Below, one piece after another: positions 7,802 to 17,587 of a stretch of 64,000 nt of DNA. The stretch lies in assembly GCF_002086795.1 (NCBI RefSeq), contig NZ_MVIM01000005.1, positions 62,001 to 126,000 on the forward strand, written 5' to 3'. The notes under the pieces are model-generated. The model ran no database searches. It was given only the letters and a program-made list of their open reading frames with translations, and had not been told where the DNA came from. The stretch comes from Mycolicibacterium tusciae (GTDB lineage: Bacteria > Actinomycetota > Actinomycetes > Mycobacteriales > Mycobacteriaceae). Both the position numbers and the translations under genes were made by a program. Position 1 is the stretch's first letter, and each line of letters opens with the position of its first letter.

Positions 7802-8686
7802 GTGCCGGAAACGTCTCCGCTGCTCGACTTCGAGAGCGTCTGGAGTGACCTCCAGGGGGTCGCGTTCTCGCAGGGGTACATCGACGCGGCCGGCGTCCGC
7901 ACCCGCTATCTGCACGCCGGCGACTCGGCGAAACCCGCCCTGATCTTCTTGCACGGGTCGGGCGGGCACGCGGAGGCCTACGTCCGGAATCTCGAGTCGC
8001 ACGCCGAGCATTTCTCGACGTGGTCGATCGACATGCTGGGTCACGGATATACCGACAAACCCGGGCATCCTCTCGAAGTGCATCATTACGTCTCCCATCT
8101 GATGGCGTTTCTCGACGCCATCGGCGCGGAGCGCGCCCACATCAGCGGTGAGTCGTTGGGGGGCTGGGTCGCCGCACGCGCCGCAGCCGATCATCCGAAT
8201 CGCATCGACCGGCTGGTGCTCAATACCGCGGGCGGATCGCAGGCCGATCCCGAGGTCATGAAGCGCATCATCACGTTGTCGATGGCCGCCGCCGAGAACC
8301 CGACGTGGGACACCGTGCAGGCGCGCATCAAATGGTTGATGGCCGACAAGTCCAAGGATTACGACGACATCGTCGCCAGCCGACAGCGCGTGTACCGCCA
8401 GCCGGGATTCGCCGCGGCGATGAAGGACATCATGGCACTGCAGGACCCCGAGATCCGCGCGCGAAACCTGCTGGGCCCGAAGGAGTACGGGTCGATCACC
8501 GCGCCGACCATGGTCGTATGGACCAGTGATGACCCGACGGCCGACGTTGCCGAGGGGCGCCGCATCGCCTCGATGGTCTCCGACGCACGGTTCGAGTTGA
8601 TGCCGGGGTGCGGACACTGGCCGCAGTACGAAGATCCCAAGACCTTCAACCGTCTGCACCTCGACTTCCTGCTGGGGCGCGCATGA
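7802..8686 (+). CDS. mhpC: Alpha/beta hydrolase, meta-cleavage product hydrolase type
   Basis: A 294-residue alpha/beta hydrolase similar to the C-C bond hydrolases MhpC, BphD and HsaD. The oxyanion-hole motif is [10 protein letters not shown] near residue 56. The nucleophile elbow is SGESLGGW near residue 117, and the catalytic His lies in [11 protein letters not shown] near residue 275. Such enzymes cleave the ring-fission product of an extradiol dioxygenase, giving 2-hydroxypentadienoate and a carboxylic acid. It starts at GTG 7802 as the first gene of the ten-gene operon and overlaps the next gene by ATGA. The neighbours are an MhpA-like hydroxylase and an MhpB-like dioxygenase, which supports the assignment. 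The exact substrate side chain is unknown. Confidence 0.82.
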   Translation: MPETSPLLDFESVWSDLQGVAFSQGYIDAAGVRTRYLHAGDSAKPALIFLHGSGGHAEAYVRNLESHAEHFSTWSIDMLGHGYTDKPGHPLEVHHYVSHLMAFLDAIGAERAHISGESLGGWVAARAAADHPNRIDRLVLNTAGGSQADPEVMKRIITLSMAAAENPTWDTVQARIKWLMADKSKDYDDIVASRQRVYRQPGFAAAMKDIMALQDPEIRARNLLGPKEYGSITAPTMVVWTSDDPTADVAEGRRIASMVSDARFELMPGCGHWPQYEDPKTFNRLHLDFLLGRA

Positions 8687-10371
8687 GTCCCGACCAGGTC
8701 GACGTCGCCATCGTCGGAGCCGGGCCGTCCGGTCTGACTCTGGCGAACATCCTTGGGCTGCAGGGTGTCCGGACGCTGATCGTCGAAGAGCGCGACACCC
8801 TCATCGACTATCCCCGTGGGGTTGGACTGGACGACGAGGCGCTGCGGACGTTTCAGTCCATCGGTCTGGTCGACCGCGTCCTGCCGCACACCGTGCCGAA
8901 CCAGATCCTACGATTCTTCGACGCCAAACGCCGACTGCTCGCCGAGATGGCACCGCCGGACGCGCGGTTCGGCTGGCCCAAGCGCAATGGCTTCGTCCAG
9001 CCGATGGTCGACGCCGAGCTGTGCGGCGGGCTCGACCGCTTCGATCATGTCGGCGTGCGGTGGGGGCACCGAATGGAGAACTGCGTCGAAACCCCCGACG
9101 GTGTCACGCTCGAATTCGCTGACGGCAAGGAGACCGTGCGGGCCCGCTACGTTGTCGGGTGTGACGGCGGGCGCAGCGCCACCCGACGGCTGATGGGAGT
9201 GTCGTTCGACGGCACCACGTCCTCGACGCGCTGGCTGGTGGTCGACGTCGCGAACGATCCGCTCGGCCACCCGAACAGCGAGGTCGGCGCCGATCCCAAA
9301 CGGCCGTACGTGTCGATCTCCATCGCCCACGGCATCCGCCGCTTCGAGTTCCTGATTCACGACGACGAAACCGACGAACTCGCCGATGATCCGGCATTCG
9401 TCAGACGCATGCTCGCGCAACGGGTTCCGCATCCCGAGCGGGTCGACATGATCCGCCACCGCGTCTACACCCACCACTCACGAATCGCAGGTTCGTTCCG
9501 AAGGGGACGCTTGATGCTGGCGGGCGACGCAGCGCACCTGATGCCGGTGTGGCAGGGTCAGGGCTACAACAGCGGCATCCGTGACGCCGCCAACCTCGGG
9601 TGGAAGCTTGCCGCGGTGGTCAACGGCCAGGCCGACGACGCCCTCCTGGACACCTACGACATCGAACGCCGCAAACATGCACGTGCGATGATCGACCTGT
9701 CCACCATGGTGGGGCGCGTGATCTCACCGACGAACCGGAGGGTGGCCGCTCTTCGCGACCGCGTCATCCACGGCGCATCACTCGTGCCGACGCTGAAGCG
9801 CTACGTGCTCGAGATGCGGTTCAAGCCGATGCCGCGGTATCAGCAGGGTGCGGTGTTCCACGCCGAGAACAGTCCGGAGAACTCACCGACGGGGACGCTG
9901 TTCATCCAGCCACGCGTCGATACGCGCGAGGATCAGAACGTCTTGCTCGACGACGTCCTCGGTGCAGGTTTCGCCGTACTGTGCTGGAGTAACAATCTGC
10001 GTGCCGTTCTCGGCGACGAGGTGTTCAGCCGCTGGAAGGCGTTGGGGGCCAGCTTCATCGAAGCACGGCCAATGACCCAGCTGCATTGGACCGGCCACGA
10101 TGACACCGACGTGACGGTCGTCGGTGACCGGACAGGCGCGCTCAAGTCGTGGTTCGACGTCTTCACCGACTCCGTGCTGTTCGTGCGCCCCGATCGCTGC
10201 ATCGCGGGCGCTTGTATCGCGCAGCGCGCGCCAGAACTGAGCACATCGCTGTTCGACGTCCTCTGTTTGACCCAGGAAGGAGGCTCGAGTTCCCATGGCG
10301 ACACTGGCCCTGTGTTGCATGTCGCACAGTCCGCTACTGAACCTTCCGGGACCGTCGCGGGATCTTCTTGA
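8683..10371 (+). CDS. mhpA: FAD-dependent aromatic hydroxylase, MhpA-like
   Basis: A 562-residue class A flavoprotein monooxygenase. The FAD-binding GxGxxG is [20 protein letters not shown] near residue 8. The DG motif is [16 protein letters not shown] near residue 160. The second FAD motif is [20 protein letters not shown] near residue 278, followed by [13 protein letters not shown]. In E. coli, MhpA hydroxylates 3-(3-hydroxyphenyl)propionate to the catechol. I chose ATG 8683, which overlaps the preceding stop; a longer reading in this frame would lie inside the hydrolase. The 3' end runs 77 nt into the downstream mhpB-like gene in another frame, which is odd (see findings). Confidence 0.9.
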   Translation: MSPDQVDVAIVGAGPSGLTLANILGLQGVRTLIVEERDTLIDYPRGVGLDDEALRTFQSIGLVDRVLPHTVPNQILRFFDAKRRLLAEMAPPDARFGWPKRNGFVQPMVDAELCGGLDRFDHVGVRWGHRMENCVETPDGVTLEFADGKETVRARYVVGCDGGRSATRRLMGVSFDGTTSSTRWLVVDVANDPLGHPNSEVGADPKRPYVSISIAHGIRRFEFLIHDDETDELADDPAFVRRMLAQRVPHPERVDMIRHRVYTHHSRIAGSFRRGRLMLAGDAAHLMPVWQGQGYNSGIRDAANLGWKLAAVVNGQADDALLDTYDIERRKHARAMIDLSTMVGRVISPTNRRVAALRDRVIHGASLVPTLKRYVLEMRFKPMPRYQQGAVFHAENSPENSPTGTLFIQPRVDTREDQNVLLDDVLGAGFAVLCWSNNLRAVLGDEVFSRWKALGASFIEARPMTQLHWTGHDDTDVTVVGDRTGALKSWFDVFTDSVLFVRPDRCIAGACIAQRAPELSTSLFDVLCLTQEGGSSSHGDTGPVLHVAQSATEPSGTVAGSS

Positions 10372-11239
10372 CGACGTCGAGTCCGCGATGGCAGCCGCGC
10401 GCGGCTTCGTCGCGGACTTCGATCCCGAACTGGTCGTGGTCTTCTCACCAGACCACTACAACGGCTTCTTCTACCGGACGATGCCTCCGTTCTGCATCGG
10501 TACCGCAGCCCAGGGTGTCGGCGACTACGGCACCTATGCCGGCCCGTTGAATGTTCCCGGGGACATCGCAAACGACTGCGCGCGTGCGGTTCTCGAATCT
10601 GGTGTGGACGTGGCGCTTTCGGCCGGCATGGACGTCGACCACGGCACGGTGCAACCGCTGGAGAAGCTCTTCGGTGACGCGACGTCGCGGCCGGTGATCC
10701 CGATCTTCATCAACTCGGTCGCCACCCCGCTCGGCCCGCTTCGCAGGGTGCGGGCACTCGGCGCCGCCGTCGGCATCTTCCTGGCCACCTTGGGCAAGCG
10801 CGTGCTCGTCGTGGGTTCCGGTGGTTTGTCCCACGATCCGCCGGTGCCGACGCTGGCCACCGCACCGCCGGCCGCGCTCGCGCGCATCGTGGGTGGGGAA
10901 CCGATGACGCCGGAGCAGCGGCAGGCGCGACAGGTGGCGGTGATGGACGCTGCGCAGGCGTTCGCGCACGGGGACAGCCCGCTGCAGCCCCTGAACCCCG
11001 AATGGGATCAGGCGTTTCTAGACCTGGTCGACTCGAATCGCCTCGACGAGGTGGATGCCTGGTCGAACGGCTGGATCGAGCAGCAGGCCGGTCATTCGGC
11101 ACACGAAATCCGGACGTGGATCGCCGCGTTCGCTGCGCTGGCGGCGCACGGTCGATACCAGACGGGTCACCGGTTTTATCGCGCGGCACCGGAACTCATC
11201 GCCGGATTCGCCGTGAGGACGGCGGTGTGCAACCCATGA
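10295..11239 (+). CDS. mhpB: 2,3-dihydroxyphenylpropionate-type 1,2-dioxygenase, MhpB-like
   Basis: A 314-residue class III extradiol ring-cleavage dioxygenase (LigB superfamily). It starts [20 protein letters not shown], with the conserved N-terminal SHSPLL. The catalytic His pair expected for MhpB is visible in [15 protein letters not shown] near residue 115 and in [12 protein letters not shown] near residue 179. It cleaves the catechol ring next to the hydroxyl group using non-heme iron. GGAGG about 10 nt upstream of ATG 10295 is a clear ribosome-binding site. The gene starts inside the end of mhpA and overlaps the next gene by ATGA. No 2-hydroxypentadienoate hydratase, aldolase or acetaldehyde dehydrogenase (MhpD, E, F) follows. 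Confidence 0.92.
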   Translation: MATLALCCMSHSPLLNLPGPSRDLLDDVESAMAAARGFVADFDPELVVVFSPDHYNGFFYRTMPPFCIGTAAQGVGDYGTYAGPLNVPGDIANDCARAVLESGVDVALSAGMDVDHGTVQPLEKLFGDATSRPVIPIFINSVATPLGPLRRVRALGAAVGIFLATLGKRVLVVGSGGLSHDPPVPTLATAPPAALARIVGGEPMTPEQRQARQVAVMDAAQAFAHGDSPLQPLNPEWDQAFLDLVDSNRLDEVDAWSNGWIEQQAGHSAHEIRTWIAAFAALAAHGRYQTGHRFYRAAPELIAGFAVRTAVCNP

Positions 11240-12996
11240 CCCCCGATTCGTTCGACCACACCGTCGATGTGCTCGTCATCGGCTCCGGCGGTGGTGGAAT
11301 GACCGCGGCGCTGGCCGCCGATGCGTGGGGCCTCGACACGCTCGTGGTCGAGAAGTCGCCGCAATTCGGTGGTTCCACCGCACTGTCGGGCGGCGGTATC
11401 TGGGTACCCGGGGCGCCGTCGCAACGCGAAGCCGGCTACGTACCCGATCCCGACGGCGTGTTCGAATACCTGCAGCGCATCACCGGCGGCCTGGTCAGCG
11501 ACGCACGGCTGCGCGCCTATGTCGACAGCGCGCCGGAGATGATGGAGTTCCTCGAGCGGCACAGCCGGTGGTTCGAATTCGTCTGGAAGCCCGGGTACGC
11601 CGACTACTACCCCGAGTTCCCCGGCGGCTCAGAGTTGGGCAGCACCATCAACGTTCCCGCGATCGATCTGCGCGAGCTGGGTGACGAGGAGCAGAATCTG
11701 CTACGGCCGTTGGCCCTGGCGCCCAAGGGGATCTGGTTCGCCCCCAAAGATCTTCGGCTGTTCTATCAGGTGCGACAGAACTGGCGCGGAAAGGCCGTGC
11801 TGATGAAGCTCATCTGGCGGATGTTTCGCGCTCGGGTCTTCGGCGACCGCATGGCCGCAATCGGCCAATCGTTGGCGGCCAGGATGCGTCTGGCGCTCAA
11901 AGAACACAACATCCCGCTGTGGCTGAGCGCACCGATGACCGAGCTGATCGCCGACGTCGACGGAACGGTCACGGGTGCGGTGGTCGAGCGCAACGGTCAT
12001 GCTCAGCGCATCGGTGCGCGGCACGGTGTCATCCTTGCCGCCGGCGGCTTCGACCACGACATGGAGTGGCGCAGGCAGCATCTGCCGCTTCTCGAGAAAG
12101 ACTGGAGCTTCGGTAATCCCGCGTCGATGGGTGATGGGATCAGGGCGGGGGAGAAGGTCGGCGGCTCGACCGACCTGCTCGACGAGGCGTGGTGGTTCCC
12201 CGCCATGTGCTGGCCCGACGGCAGGCTCCAGTTCATGCTGAACGAGCGAATGATGCCGTCACAATTCGTGGTCAACGCCGAGGGCAAGAGGTTCATCAAC
12301 GAGGCGGCGCCCTACATGGACTTCGCCCACGCGATGATCGAAGGACACAACTCCGGCATCGCGCACATCCCGTGCTGGCTCGTCACCGACATCCGTTCGT
12401 TCCATCGCTATGTCGTTGGCGGCCATCTGCCCATCCCGAAGGTGCCGTTCGCGCCGGTACCCACTGGGTGGAAGGTGCCCAAGGCATGGCTGGAGTCCGG
12501 AGTCGTAGTAGAGGCCAACAGCTTCGAGGAACTCGCGACCAAGATCGGCGCACCCCCTGCACAGCTACGCGCCACCGCCGATCGCTTCAACGAGTTGGCC
12601 CGTAAGGGTCACGACGACGACTTCAACCGCGGGGACTCCGCCTACGACAACTACTACGGCGACTCCACGCTGCCCAACCCCAACCTGTACCCGCTGGGCA
12701 AGCCACCGTACTACGCGTTTCAGATCATCCTCGGCGACCTCGGCACCTCGGGTGGGCTGCGCACCGACGAGTACGCGCGCGTGCTCCGCTCCGATGACAG
12801 CCTCGTGAAGGGCTTGTACGCCGTCGGCAATACGTCGGCCGCGGTGATGGGACGCAGCTACGCCGGTGCGGGCGCGACCATCGGGCCGGCCATGACCTTC
12901 GGCTACGTGGCCGCCAAGCACATCGCAGACCAGTTGCCCGACAACGCTCTTCAGCCTGGGCCACAGACCGGTTCGACACTCAAGATCGAAAGGTAA
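11236..12996 (+). CDS. FAD-dependent dehydrogenase, 3-ketosteroid delta1-dehydrogenase-like
   Basis: A 586-residue protein. The FAD-binding site is [20 protein letters not shown] near residue 12, followed by [20 protein letters not shown], typical of KstD. The C-terminus [16 protein letters not shown] then [20 protein letters not shown] also matches KstD proteins, including the Tyr and Gly used to polarise the 3-oxo group. The ATG at 11236 overlaps the MhpB stop. A KstD-like enzyme directly after an extradiol dioxygenase resembles steroid ring A/B degradation, where dehydrogenation precedes hydroxylation and meta-cleavage. True KstD specificity cannot be claimed, because this family also acts on other cyclic ketones. 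A paralogue lies at 5318-6925. Confidence 0.88.
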   Translation: MTPDSFDHTVDVLVIGSGGGGMTAALAADAWGLDTLVVEKSPQFGGSTALSGGGIWVPGAPSQREAGYVPDPDGVFEYLQRITGGLVSDARLRAYVDSAPEMMEFLERHSRWFEFVWKPGYADYYPEFPGGSELGSTINVPAIDLRELGDEEQNLLRPLALAPKGIWFAPKDLRLFYQVRQNWRGKAVLMKLIWRMFRARVFGDRMAAIGQSLAARMRLALKEHNIPLWLSAPMTELIADVDGTVTGAVVERNGHAQRIGARHGVILAAGGFDHDMEWRRQHLPLLEKDWSFGNPASMGDGIRAGEKVGGSTDLLDEAWWFPAMCWPDGRLQFMLNERMMPSQFVVNAEGKRFINEAAPYMDFAHAMIEGHNSGIAHIPCWLVTDIRSFHRYVVGGHLPIPKVPFAPVPTGWKVPKAWLESGVVVEANSFEELATKIGAPPAQLRATADRFNELARKGHDDDFNRGDSAYDNYYGDSTLPNPNLYPLGKPPYYAFQIILGDLGTSGGLRTDEYARVLRSDDSLVKGLYAVGNTSAAVMGRSYAGAGATIGPAMTFGYVAAKHIADQLPDNALQPGPQTGSTLKIER

Positions 12997-13000
12997 CGAA

Positions 13001-14332
13001 ATGAAGATCTCACTGTTCTATGAATTCCCGCTGCCGCGGCCGTGGAGTGACGACGACGAGCACAAGCTTTTCCAGGACGGCCTCGACGAGGTGGAGGCAG
13101 CCGACAAGGCCGGCTTCTCCACGGTGTGGCTGACCGAGCACCACTTCCTCGAAGAGTACTGTCATTCCACTGCCCCCGAGATCTTCCTGTCGGCGGCAAG
13201 CCAGCGCACCAAGGACATTCGCCTCGGATTCGGCATCATGCACCTGCCTCCCGCGGTCAACCATCCCGCGCGGGTGGCGGAGCGTGTCGCCACCCTCGAC
13301 CTGCTGTCCAACGGGCGGGTTGAATTCGGCACCGGCGAGTCGTCCTCGGTGGGTGAGCTCGGCGGGTTCGGCATCGATCCGGCCGACAAGCGTGCGATGT
13401 GGGAGGAGGCCCTAGAGGTCTCGATCCGCTGCATGACCGAAGAGCCGTTCACCGGCTTCAAGGGCCAGCACGTCGAGATGCCCCCGCGTAACGTCGTTCC
13501 CAAGCCGTTGCAGAAGCCGCACCCGCCGGTCTGGGTCGCCTGCACGCGCCCCGCCTCAGTGTCGATGGCCGCCCAAAAGGGGCTCGGTGCACTGAGTTTC
13601 GCCTACACCGGTCCCGGCCCGCTCACCGAGCGTGTCAACGGGTACTACAAGGAGTTCGAAGAGAGCGCCGTACCGGTCACACCGCAGATGAACCCCAACA
13701 TCCTCGCGATCGGCGGCGACCTGTCGATGATGGTCGCCAAGACCGACGAGCAGGCCATCGAAAGGCTCGGAAAGGGCGGAGGCTTCTTCGCGTTCGGAAT
13801 CATGCACTACTACATGACCGGCATGCACACCCCAGGCCGAACAGGTGTCTGGGAACGTCACCTCGAGGAGATCGAAAAGGATCCGAGCATCGTCTACGGC
13901 CCGGACCGCGGCCCGATCGGCAGCCCGGCGACGGTGCGCGAGTTCCTGCGCGGCTACGAGGAAAGCGGTGTCGACGAACTGATCCTGCTCCTGACGCCGC
14001 GGCGACACGAGGAGACGATGGAGTCCATCGAGCTGATGGGCAAGGAGGTCCTTCCCGAGTTCATCGAGCGCGACGAGAAGGCCAGGGCCGAGAAGGCCAA
14101 GCGGCTCGAGCCCGTCCTCGCGAGGGCCGAGGCGCGCAGGCCCAAGTCGAAGGCGCCGTTGTTCGACGAGACCTACGCCTTCGGTGGTCTGCCCACCGGT
14201 CGCGAGAACTACACCGCCAATGAGGTGTCGCTGGCGATGGATGAGATGAACGCCGGTATCGAGGCGGCGGCGGCGAAACTCAAAGCGGGCGAGGGGTGGA
14301 CGAGCAGGAATCCTGCCGCTGATAAGAGTTGA
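13001..14332 (+). CDS. LLM-class flavin-dependent monooxygenase
   Basis: A 443-residue luciferase-like (bacterial luciferase alkanal-monooxygenase fold) protein. It opens MKISLFYEFPLPRPWSDDDE and contains the typical TVWLTEHHFLEEYC near residue 45 and LDLLSNGRVEFGTG near residue 100. It is longer than the usual 330-380 residues, with an Ala/Lys/Glu-rich region at about 345-385 that may be a helical extension. It uses reduced flavin and oxygen. A flavin reductase lies three genes downstream at 16158-16751 in the same operon and could supply the reduced flavin. The gene starts at ATG 13001, 4 nt after the preceding stop. The substrate is unknown. Confidence 0.88.
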   Translation: MKISLFYEFPLPRPWSDDDEHKLFQDGLDEVEAADKAGFSTVWLTEHHFLEEYCHSTAPEIFLSAASQRTKDIRLGFGIMHLPPAVNHPARVAERVATLDLLSNGRVEFGTGESSSVGELGGFGIDPADKRAMWEEALEVSIRCMTEEPFTGFKGQHVEMPPRNVVPKPLQKPHPPVWVACTRPASVSMAAQKGLGALSFAYTGPGPLTERVNGYYKEFEESAVPVTPQMNPNILAIGGDLSMMVAKTDEQAIERLGKGGGFFAFGIMHYYMTGMHTPGRTGVWERHLEEIEKDPSIVYGPDRGPIGSPATVREFLRGYEESGVDELILLLTPRRHEETMESIELMGKEVLPEFIERDEKARAEKAKRLEPVLARAEARRPKSKAPLFDETYAFGGLPTGRENYTANEVSLAMDEMNAGIEAAAAKLKAGEGWTSRNPAADKS

Positions 14333-14335
14333 TCG

Positions 14336-15148
14336 GTGACTGACGAGCTGTGGCGCTACGACGGCCGCCGGGTCGTCGTCACCGGATGTGCTTCGGGCAT
14401 CGGCGCCGATGTGGCGCGGCAGCTCGCCGGTCTCGGTGCCGAGGTGATCGGCCTCGACATCCGGCCGCCCGAGTTCGACATCGGCGAGTTCATCTCGCTC
14501 GATCTCCACGATCCGGAGTCGATCGACACGGCGGCGGCGGCGATCGGCGGTCGCGTCGATGCCGTGTTCAACATCGCCGGGGTGTCTTCGGGGATCCGCG
14601 ATCCCCTGCGGGTGGTCACCATCAACTTCCTGGGTACGCGGCGATTCACCGAGGCGCTGGTGCCCTCGATGCCACCGGGGTCTGCCATCGCCTGTGTGTC
14701 GTCGTTGGCCGCGTCGGCTTATCGGGAGAACGCCGCGGTCACCGCGGGCCTGGTCGAGACTGACACGATGGCCGAGGGAATCGAATGGTGTGAGCGCCAT
14801 CAGGAGGCGGTCGCCGATGGAGGAGGTTACCGGCTATCCAAGGAGGCGATCATCCTGTACGGGATGGCCAATGTCGTGGCGCTGGGTGCCAAGGGAATCC
14901 GGATCAACTGCACCGCGCCCGGCGTCACGGACACCCCGATTCTCGACCAACTGCGGTCGGCGTATGGCCAGGAGTTCCTCGACTCCTTCCACACGCCGTT
15001 GGGTCGCGCGGCCACGCCCGAAGAACAGGCCAGCGTGCTGGTCTTCCTGAACAGCAAAGCGGCCAGTTACATCACCGGACAGGTGATCTGGGTGGACGGC
15101 GGCACGACCGGCGAGACAGACCTGGCGGGATCGGTGACGCGACGATGA
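14336..15148 (+). CDS. Short-chain dehydrogenase/reductase (SDR)
   Basis: A 270-residue SDR. The cofactor motif is VVVTGCASGIGADVA near residue 13. The catalytic triad is Ser near 122, Tyr165 and Lys169 (GYRLSKEA). The insert between Ser and Tyr is about 40 residues, longer than in classical SDRs. This matches the coniferyl-alcohol / 3-alpha-hydroxysteroid dehydrogenase type. Asp at the end of strand 2 (VIGLDIRPP) favours NAD over NADP. It starts at GTG 14336, 3 nt after the LLM gene, and probably oxidises an alcohol to a ketone in the same pathway. Confidence 0.85.
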   Translation: MTDELWRYDGRRVVVTGCASGIGADVARQLAGLGAEVIGLDIRPPEFDIGEFISLDLHDPESIDTAAAAIGGRVDAVFNIAGVSSGIRDPLRVVTINFLGTRRFTEALVPSMPPGSAIACVSSLAASAYRENAAVTAGLVETDTMAEGIEWCERHQEAVADGGGYRLSKEAIILYGMANVVALGAKGIRINCTAPGVTDTPILDQLRSAYGQEFLDSFHTPLGRAATPEEQASVLVFLNSKAASYITGQVIWVDGGTTGETDLAGSVTRR

Positions 15149-15158
15149 GAGGCGAACT

Positions 15159-16148
15159 ATGGCCAGCATGACCGACTTCCGGCGGGTCGCTGACGACGTC
15201 CGCAACTGGGGGCGTTGGGGCGACGACGACGAAATCGGCACGCTCAACTTCATCACGGCGGAGAAGGTCGCCCAGGCGGCCGGTCTGGTCAGACACGGCA
15301 AGCTCTTTCCACTCGGTGTCGATTTCGGATCGTCAGGCCCGCAGGGGGCGTTCCACTTCCGGCAGAACCCCCTCCACGTGATGACGATCGACGGCGGCGA
15401 TGCCAGCACGCTGGCCGAGTACGGCCCTCCCTGGTTGAAGAATCCCGCCGCGATGGAGCTGAGCGAGTACTGGACCAGCGGCCCGATGCGATTCAACGAC
15501 GATGTCATCATCATGCCTCTGCAGGCCGCGACCCAGTGGGATGCGCTGTCGCACGTCTACTACGAGGACAAGCTGTACAACGGATTCCCCGCGAGTTCGG
15601 TGACCAGCCTCGGCGCCTTTCACTGCGGTATCGACAAGGTCGACGGCCGGGGCATCACGTCCCGCGGCGTGCTGCTGGACATCGTGCGCCTGCGCGGCGT
15701 GCAGACGTTCTGCGAGCTCGGCGACCCGATCACCCCCGCCGAACTCGACGAGGCCGCCCGCAACCAGGGAGTTACCGTCGAGCGCGGCGACATCGTGCTG
15801 ATCCGAACCGGTTGGTGGGCAAGGTTTCTCGAAACCCGTGACGGTGCTGAACCCGGCGCCGGCCTGGACTGGACCTGCGCGTCGTGGTTGCATGATCACG
15901 AAGTCGCGGCGGTCGCGGCCGATAACCTGATGGTGGAGAACCCAGTCCCCGGCATCGACGGCTGTTTCCTGCCGATGCACATGCTGTGCCTTCGTGATAT
16001 GGGGCTGATGCTTGGCGAATACTGGGATCTGACGGCCTTGGCGGAGGATTGCGCGGCCGACGGAGTCTACGAATTCCAGCTCATCGCACCGCCTCTGAGG
16101 GTGACCGGCGCTGTCGGATCGCCCGTGAACCCGATTGCAATCAAGTAG
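15159..16148 (+). CDS. Cyclase-family protein (kynurenine formamidase-like hydrolase)
   Basis: A 329-residue protein of the putative cyclase / KynB-like metal-dependent hydrolase family. The metal-site motif, usually HxGTHxDAPxH, appears as AATQWDALSHVYY near residue 125: the first His and the Gly-Thr are changed, while the Asp and the second His are kept. The family hydrolyses amides or lactone-like rings. It lies 10 nt after the SDR gene in the ten-gene operon, so it may open a ring or hydrolyse an intermediate. The changed metal motif is shared by a known subgroup of actinobacterial homologues, so activity cannot be excluded. Confidence 0.8.
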   Translation: MASMTDFRRVADDVRNWGRWGDDDEIGTLNFITAEKVAQAAGLVRHGKLFPLGVDFGSSGPQGAFHFRQNPLHVMTIDGGDASTLAEYGPPWLKNPAAMELSEYWTSGPMRFNDDVIIMPLQAATQWDALSHVYYEDKLYNGFPASSVTSLGAFHCGIDKVDGRGITSRGVLLDIVRLRGVQTFCELGDPITPAELDEAARNQGVTVERGDIVLIRTGWWARFLETRDGAEPGAGLDWTCASWLHDHEVAAVAADNLMVENPVPGIDGCFLPMHMLCLRDMGLMLGEYWDLTALAEDCAADGVYEFQLIAPPLRVTGAVGSPVNPIAIK

Positions 16149-16157
16149 GTAGGAGTC

Positions 16158-16751
16158 ATGACCGCAAGCACAACCACCGGCGGCGGCGCGCCGCTGATCG
16201 TCGGCCTTGGCGGAACGCTTCGCGCCAACTCATCGACCGAGCGGGCGATTCGCTACTGCCTGGCATCGGTCGAACACCAGGGCGGACGCACCCGATTCTT
16301 CAGCGGGCCTGACCTGGACCTCCCGATGTACGCACCACACGAGCTGGAGCGCACCCCGAAGGCGCTCGAACTGGTCAGTGCCCTGCGCGACGCCGACGCC
16401 GTCGTCGTCGGGTCGCCGGGATACCACGGTGCGATATCGGGTTTGGTCAAGAACGCGCTCGACTACATCGAGGATCTCCGAGAGGATCCGCGCGTCTACC
16501 TCGACAACACGCCGTGGGGTTGCATCAGTTGCGCCTACGGCTGGCAGGCGGCAGTGGGCACCCTTGGCCAGCTGCGTTCCATCGGACACGCACTGCGGGC
16601 CTGGCCGACACCGCTCGGTGTGGCGATCAACTCCGCCGACAAGATCTGGGACGACGCAGGCGAGCTGAAGGACTCCTCGATCTGCGACCAACTCGACATG
16701 CTGGCCACCCAGGTGCTCACCTTCGCGCAGACCGCGTGGGAAACCACGTGA
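16158..16751 (+). CDS. NADPH-dependent FMN reductase
   Basis: A 197-residue flavodoxin-fold reductase. The N-terminal phosphate-binding loop is GLGGTLRANSSTERAIRYCL near residue 15. The flavin-contact motif is VVGSPGYHGAISGLVKNALD near residue 80. The family passes electrons from NAD(P)H to FMN. GTAGGAGTC just before ATG 16158 is a good ribosome-binding site. It overlaps the next gene by GTGA. It probably serves the LLM monooxygenase at 13001-14332 as the reductase of a two-component system. Confidence 0.88.
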   Translation: MTASTTTGGGAPLIVGLGGTLRANSSTERAIRYCLASVEHQGGRTRFFSGPDLDLPMYAPHELERTPKALELVSALRDADAVVVGSPGYHGAISGLVKNALDYIEDLREDPRVYLDNTPWGCISCAYGWQAAVGTLGQLRSIGHALRAWPTPLGVAINSADKIWDDAGELKDSSICDQLDMLATQVLTFAQTAWETT

Positions 16752-17587
16752 GCGCAGTGCGGAAGACCATTGTGGTCGACGGCCTTGTCACGGGATATCT
16801 CGAGGCAGGACAGGGCGATCCGGTCATTCTGCTGCACGGCGGTGAGTTCGGTGTCAACGCCGAGATCGCGTGGGAGAACAATATCGCCGCGCTCGCTCAT
16901 CAGAATCGCGTCCTCGCACTGGAGATGCTCGGCTTCGGCGAGTCCGCGAAGGTCATCGACTTCAACGACGGCCGGGGTATGCGGATCCGCCACATCGCGC
17001 GGTTCTGCGATGCCGTCGGCGTCGAGTCGGCGCATTTCGTCGGGAACTCGATGGGTGCGGTCAACTTGTTCGTGGACGCCACGTCGGAGTCGCCGGTGCT
17101 CCCCGCCCGCAGCATGGTGATGATCTGCGGTGGAGGCGAGATCCAACGCAACGAGCATTCGGCCGCGCTCTACGATTATGACGCCACGCCAGAAGCCATG
17201 CGCCGCATCGTCGAAGCCCTCTTTCACGACCCCGCCTATGTGACCGACGAGGCGCACGTGCAGCGACGATACGAGTCGAGCATCGCGCCTGGTGCGTGGG
17301 AAGCACTGGCGGCGGCGAGGTTTCGCCGGCCCGGGCTGGAACCACCGCCGCTACCGTCGAGCGCACGGGCCTACGACCGGATCACCGTGCCAACGCTGAT
17401 CGTCGAGGGCGGCGGCGACAAACTGCTCCCGCGCGGCTGGGCGGCCGAGATCGCCGCGCAGATCCCCTCCGCGCGTTCGGCGGTGATTCCCGATGCCGGG
17501 CACTGCCCGCAGATCGAACAGCCCGCGGCGGTCAACGACCTGCTGCTGGCGTTCCTGGCCGAGCAGCGCGAAGGAGCAGCGACATGA
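16748..17587 (+). CDS. Alpha/beta hydrolase, MhpC/HsaD type
   Basis: A 279-residue alpha/beta hydrolase. The oxyanion-hole motif is LLHGGEFGVNAEIAWENNIA near residue 30. The nucleophile elbow is FVGNSMGAVNLF near residue 98, and the catalytic His is in DAGHCPQIEQPAA near residue 255. HGG with an aromatic or small residue and the AEIAWENN stretch resemble meta-cleavage product hydrolases. It starts at GTG 16748, overlapping the reductase stop, and overlaps the next SDR by ATGA. It is the second hydrolase of this type in the operon, so two C-C or ester cleavages may occur. Confidence 0.83.
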   Translation: MSAVRKTIVVDGLVTGYLEAGQGDPVILLHGGEFGVNAEIAWENNIAALAHQNRVLALEMLGFGESAKVIDFNDGRGMRIRHIARFCDAVGVESAHFVGNSMGAVNLFVDATSESPVLPARSMVMICGGGEIQRNEHSAALYDYDATPEAMRRIVEALFHDPAYVTDEAHVQRRYESSIAPGAWEALAAARFRRPGLEPPPLPSSARAYDRITVPTLIVEGGGDKLLPRGWAAEIAAQIPSARSAVIPDAGHCPQIEQPAAVNDLLLAFLAEQREGAAT

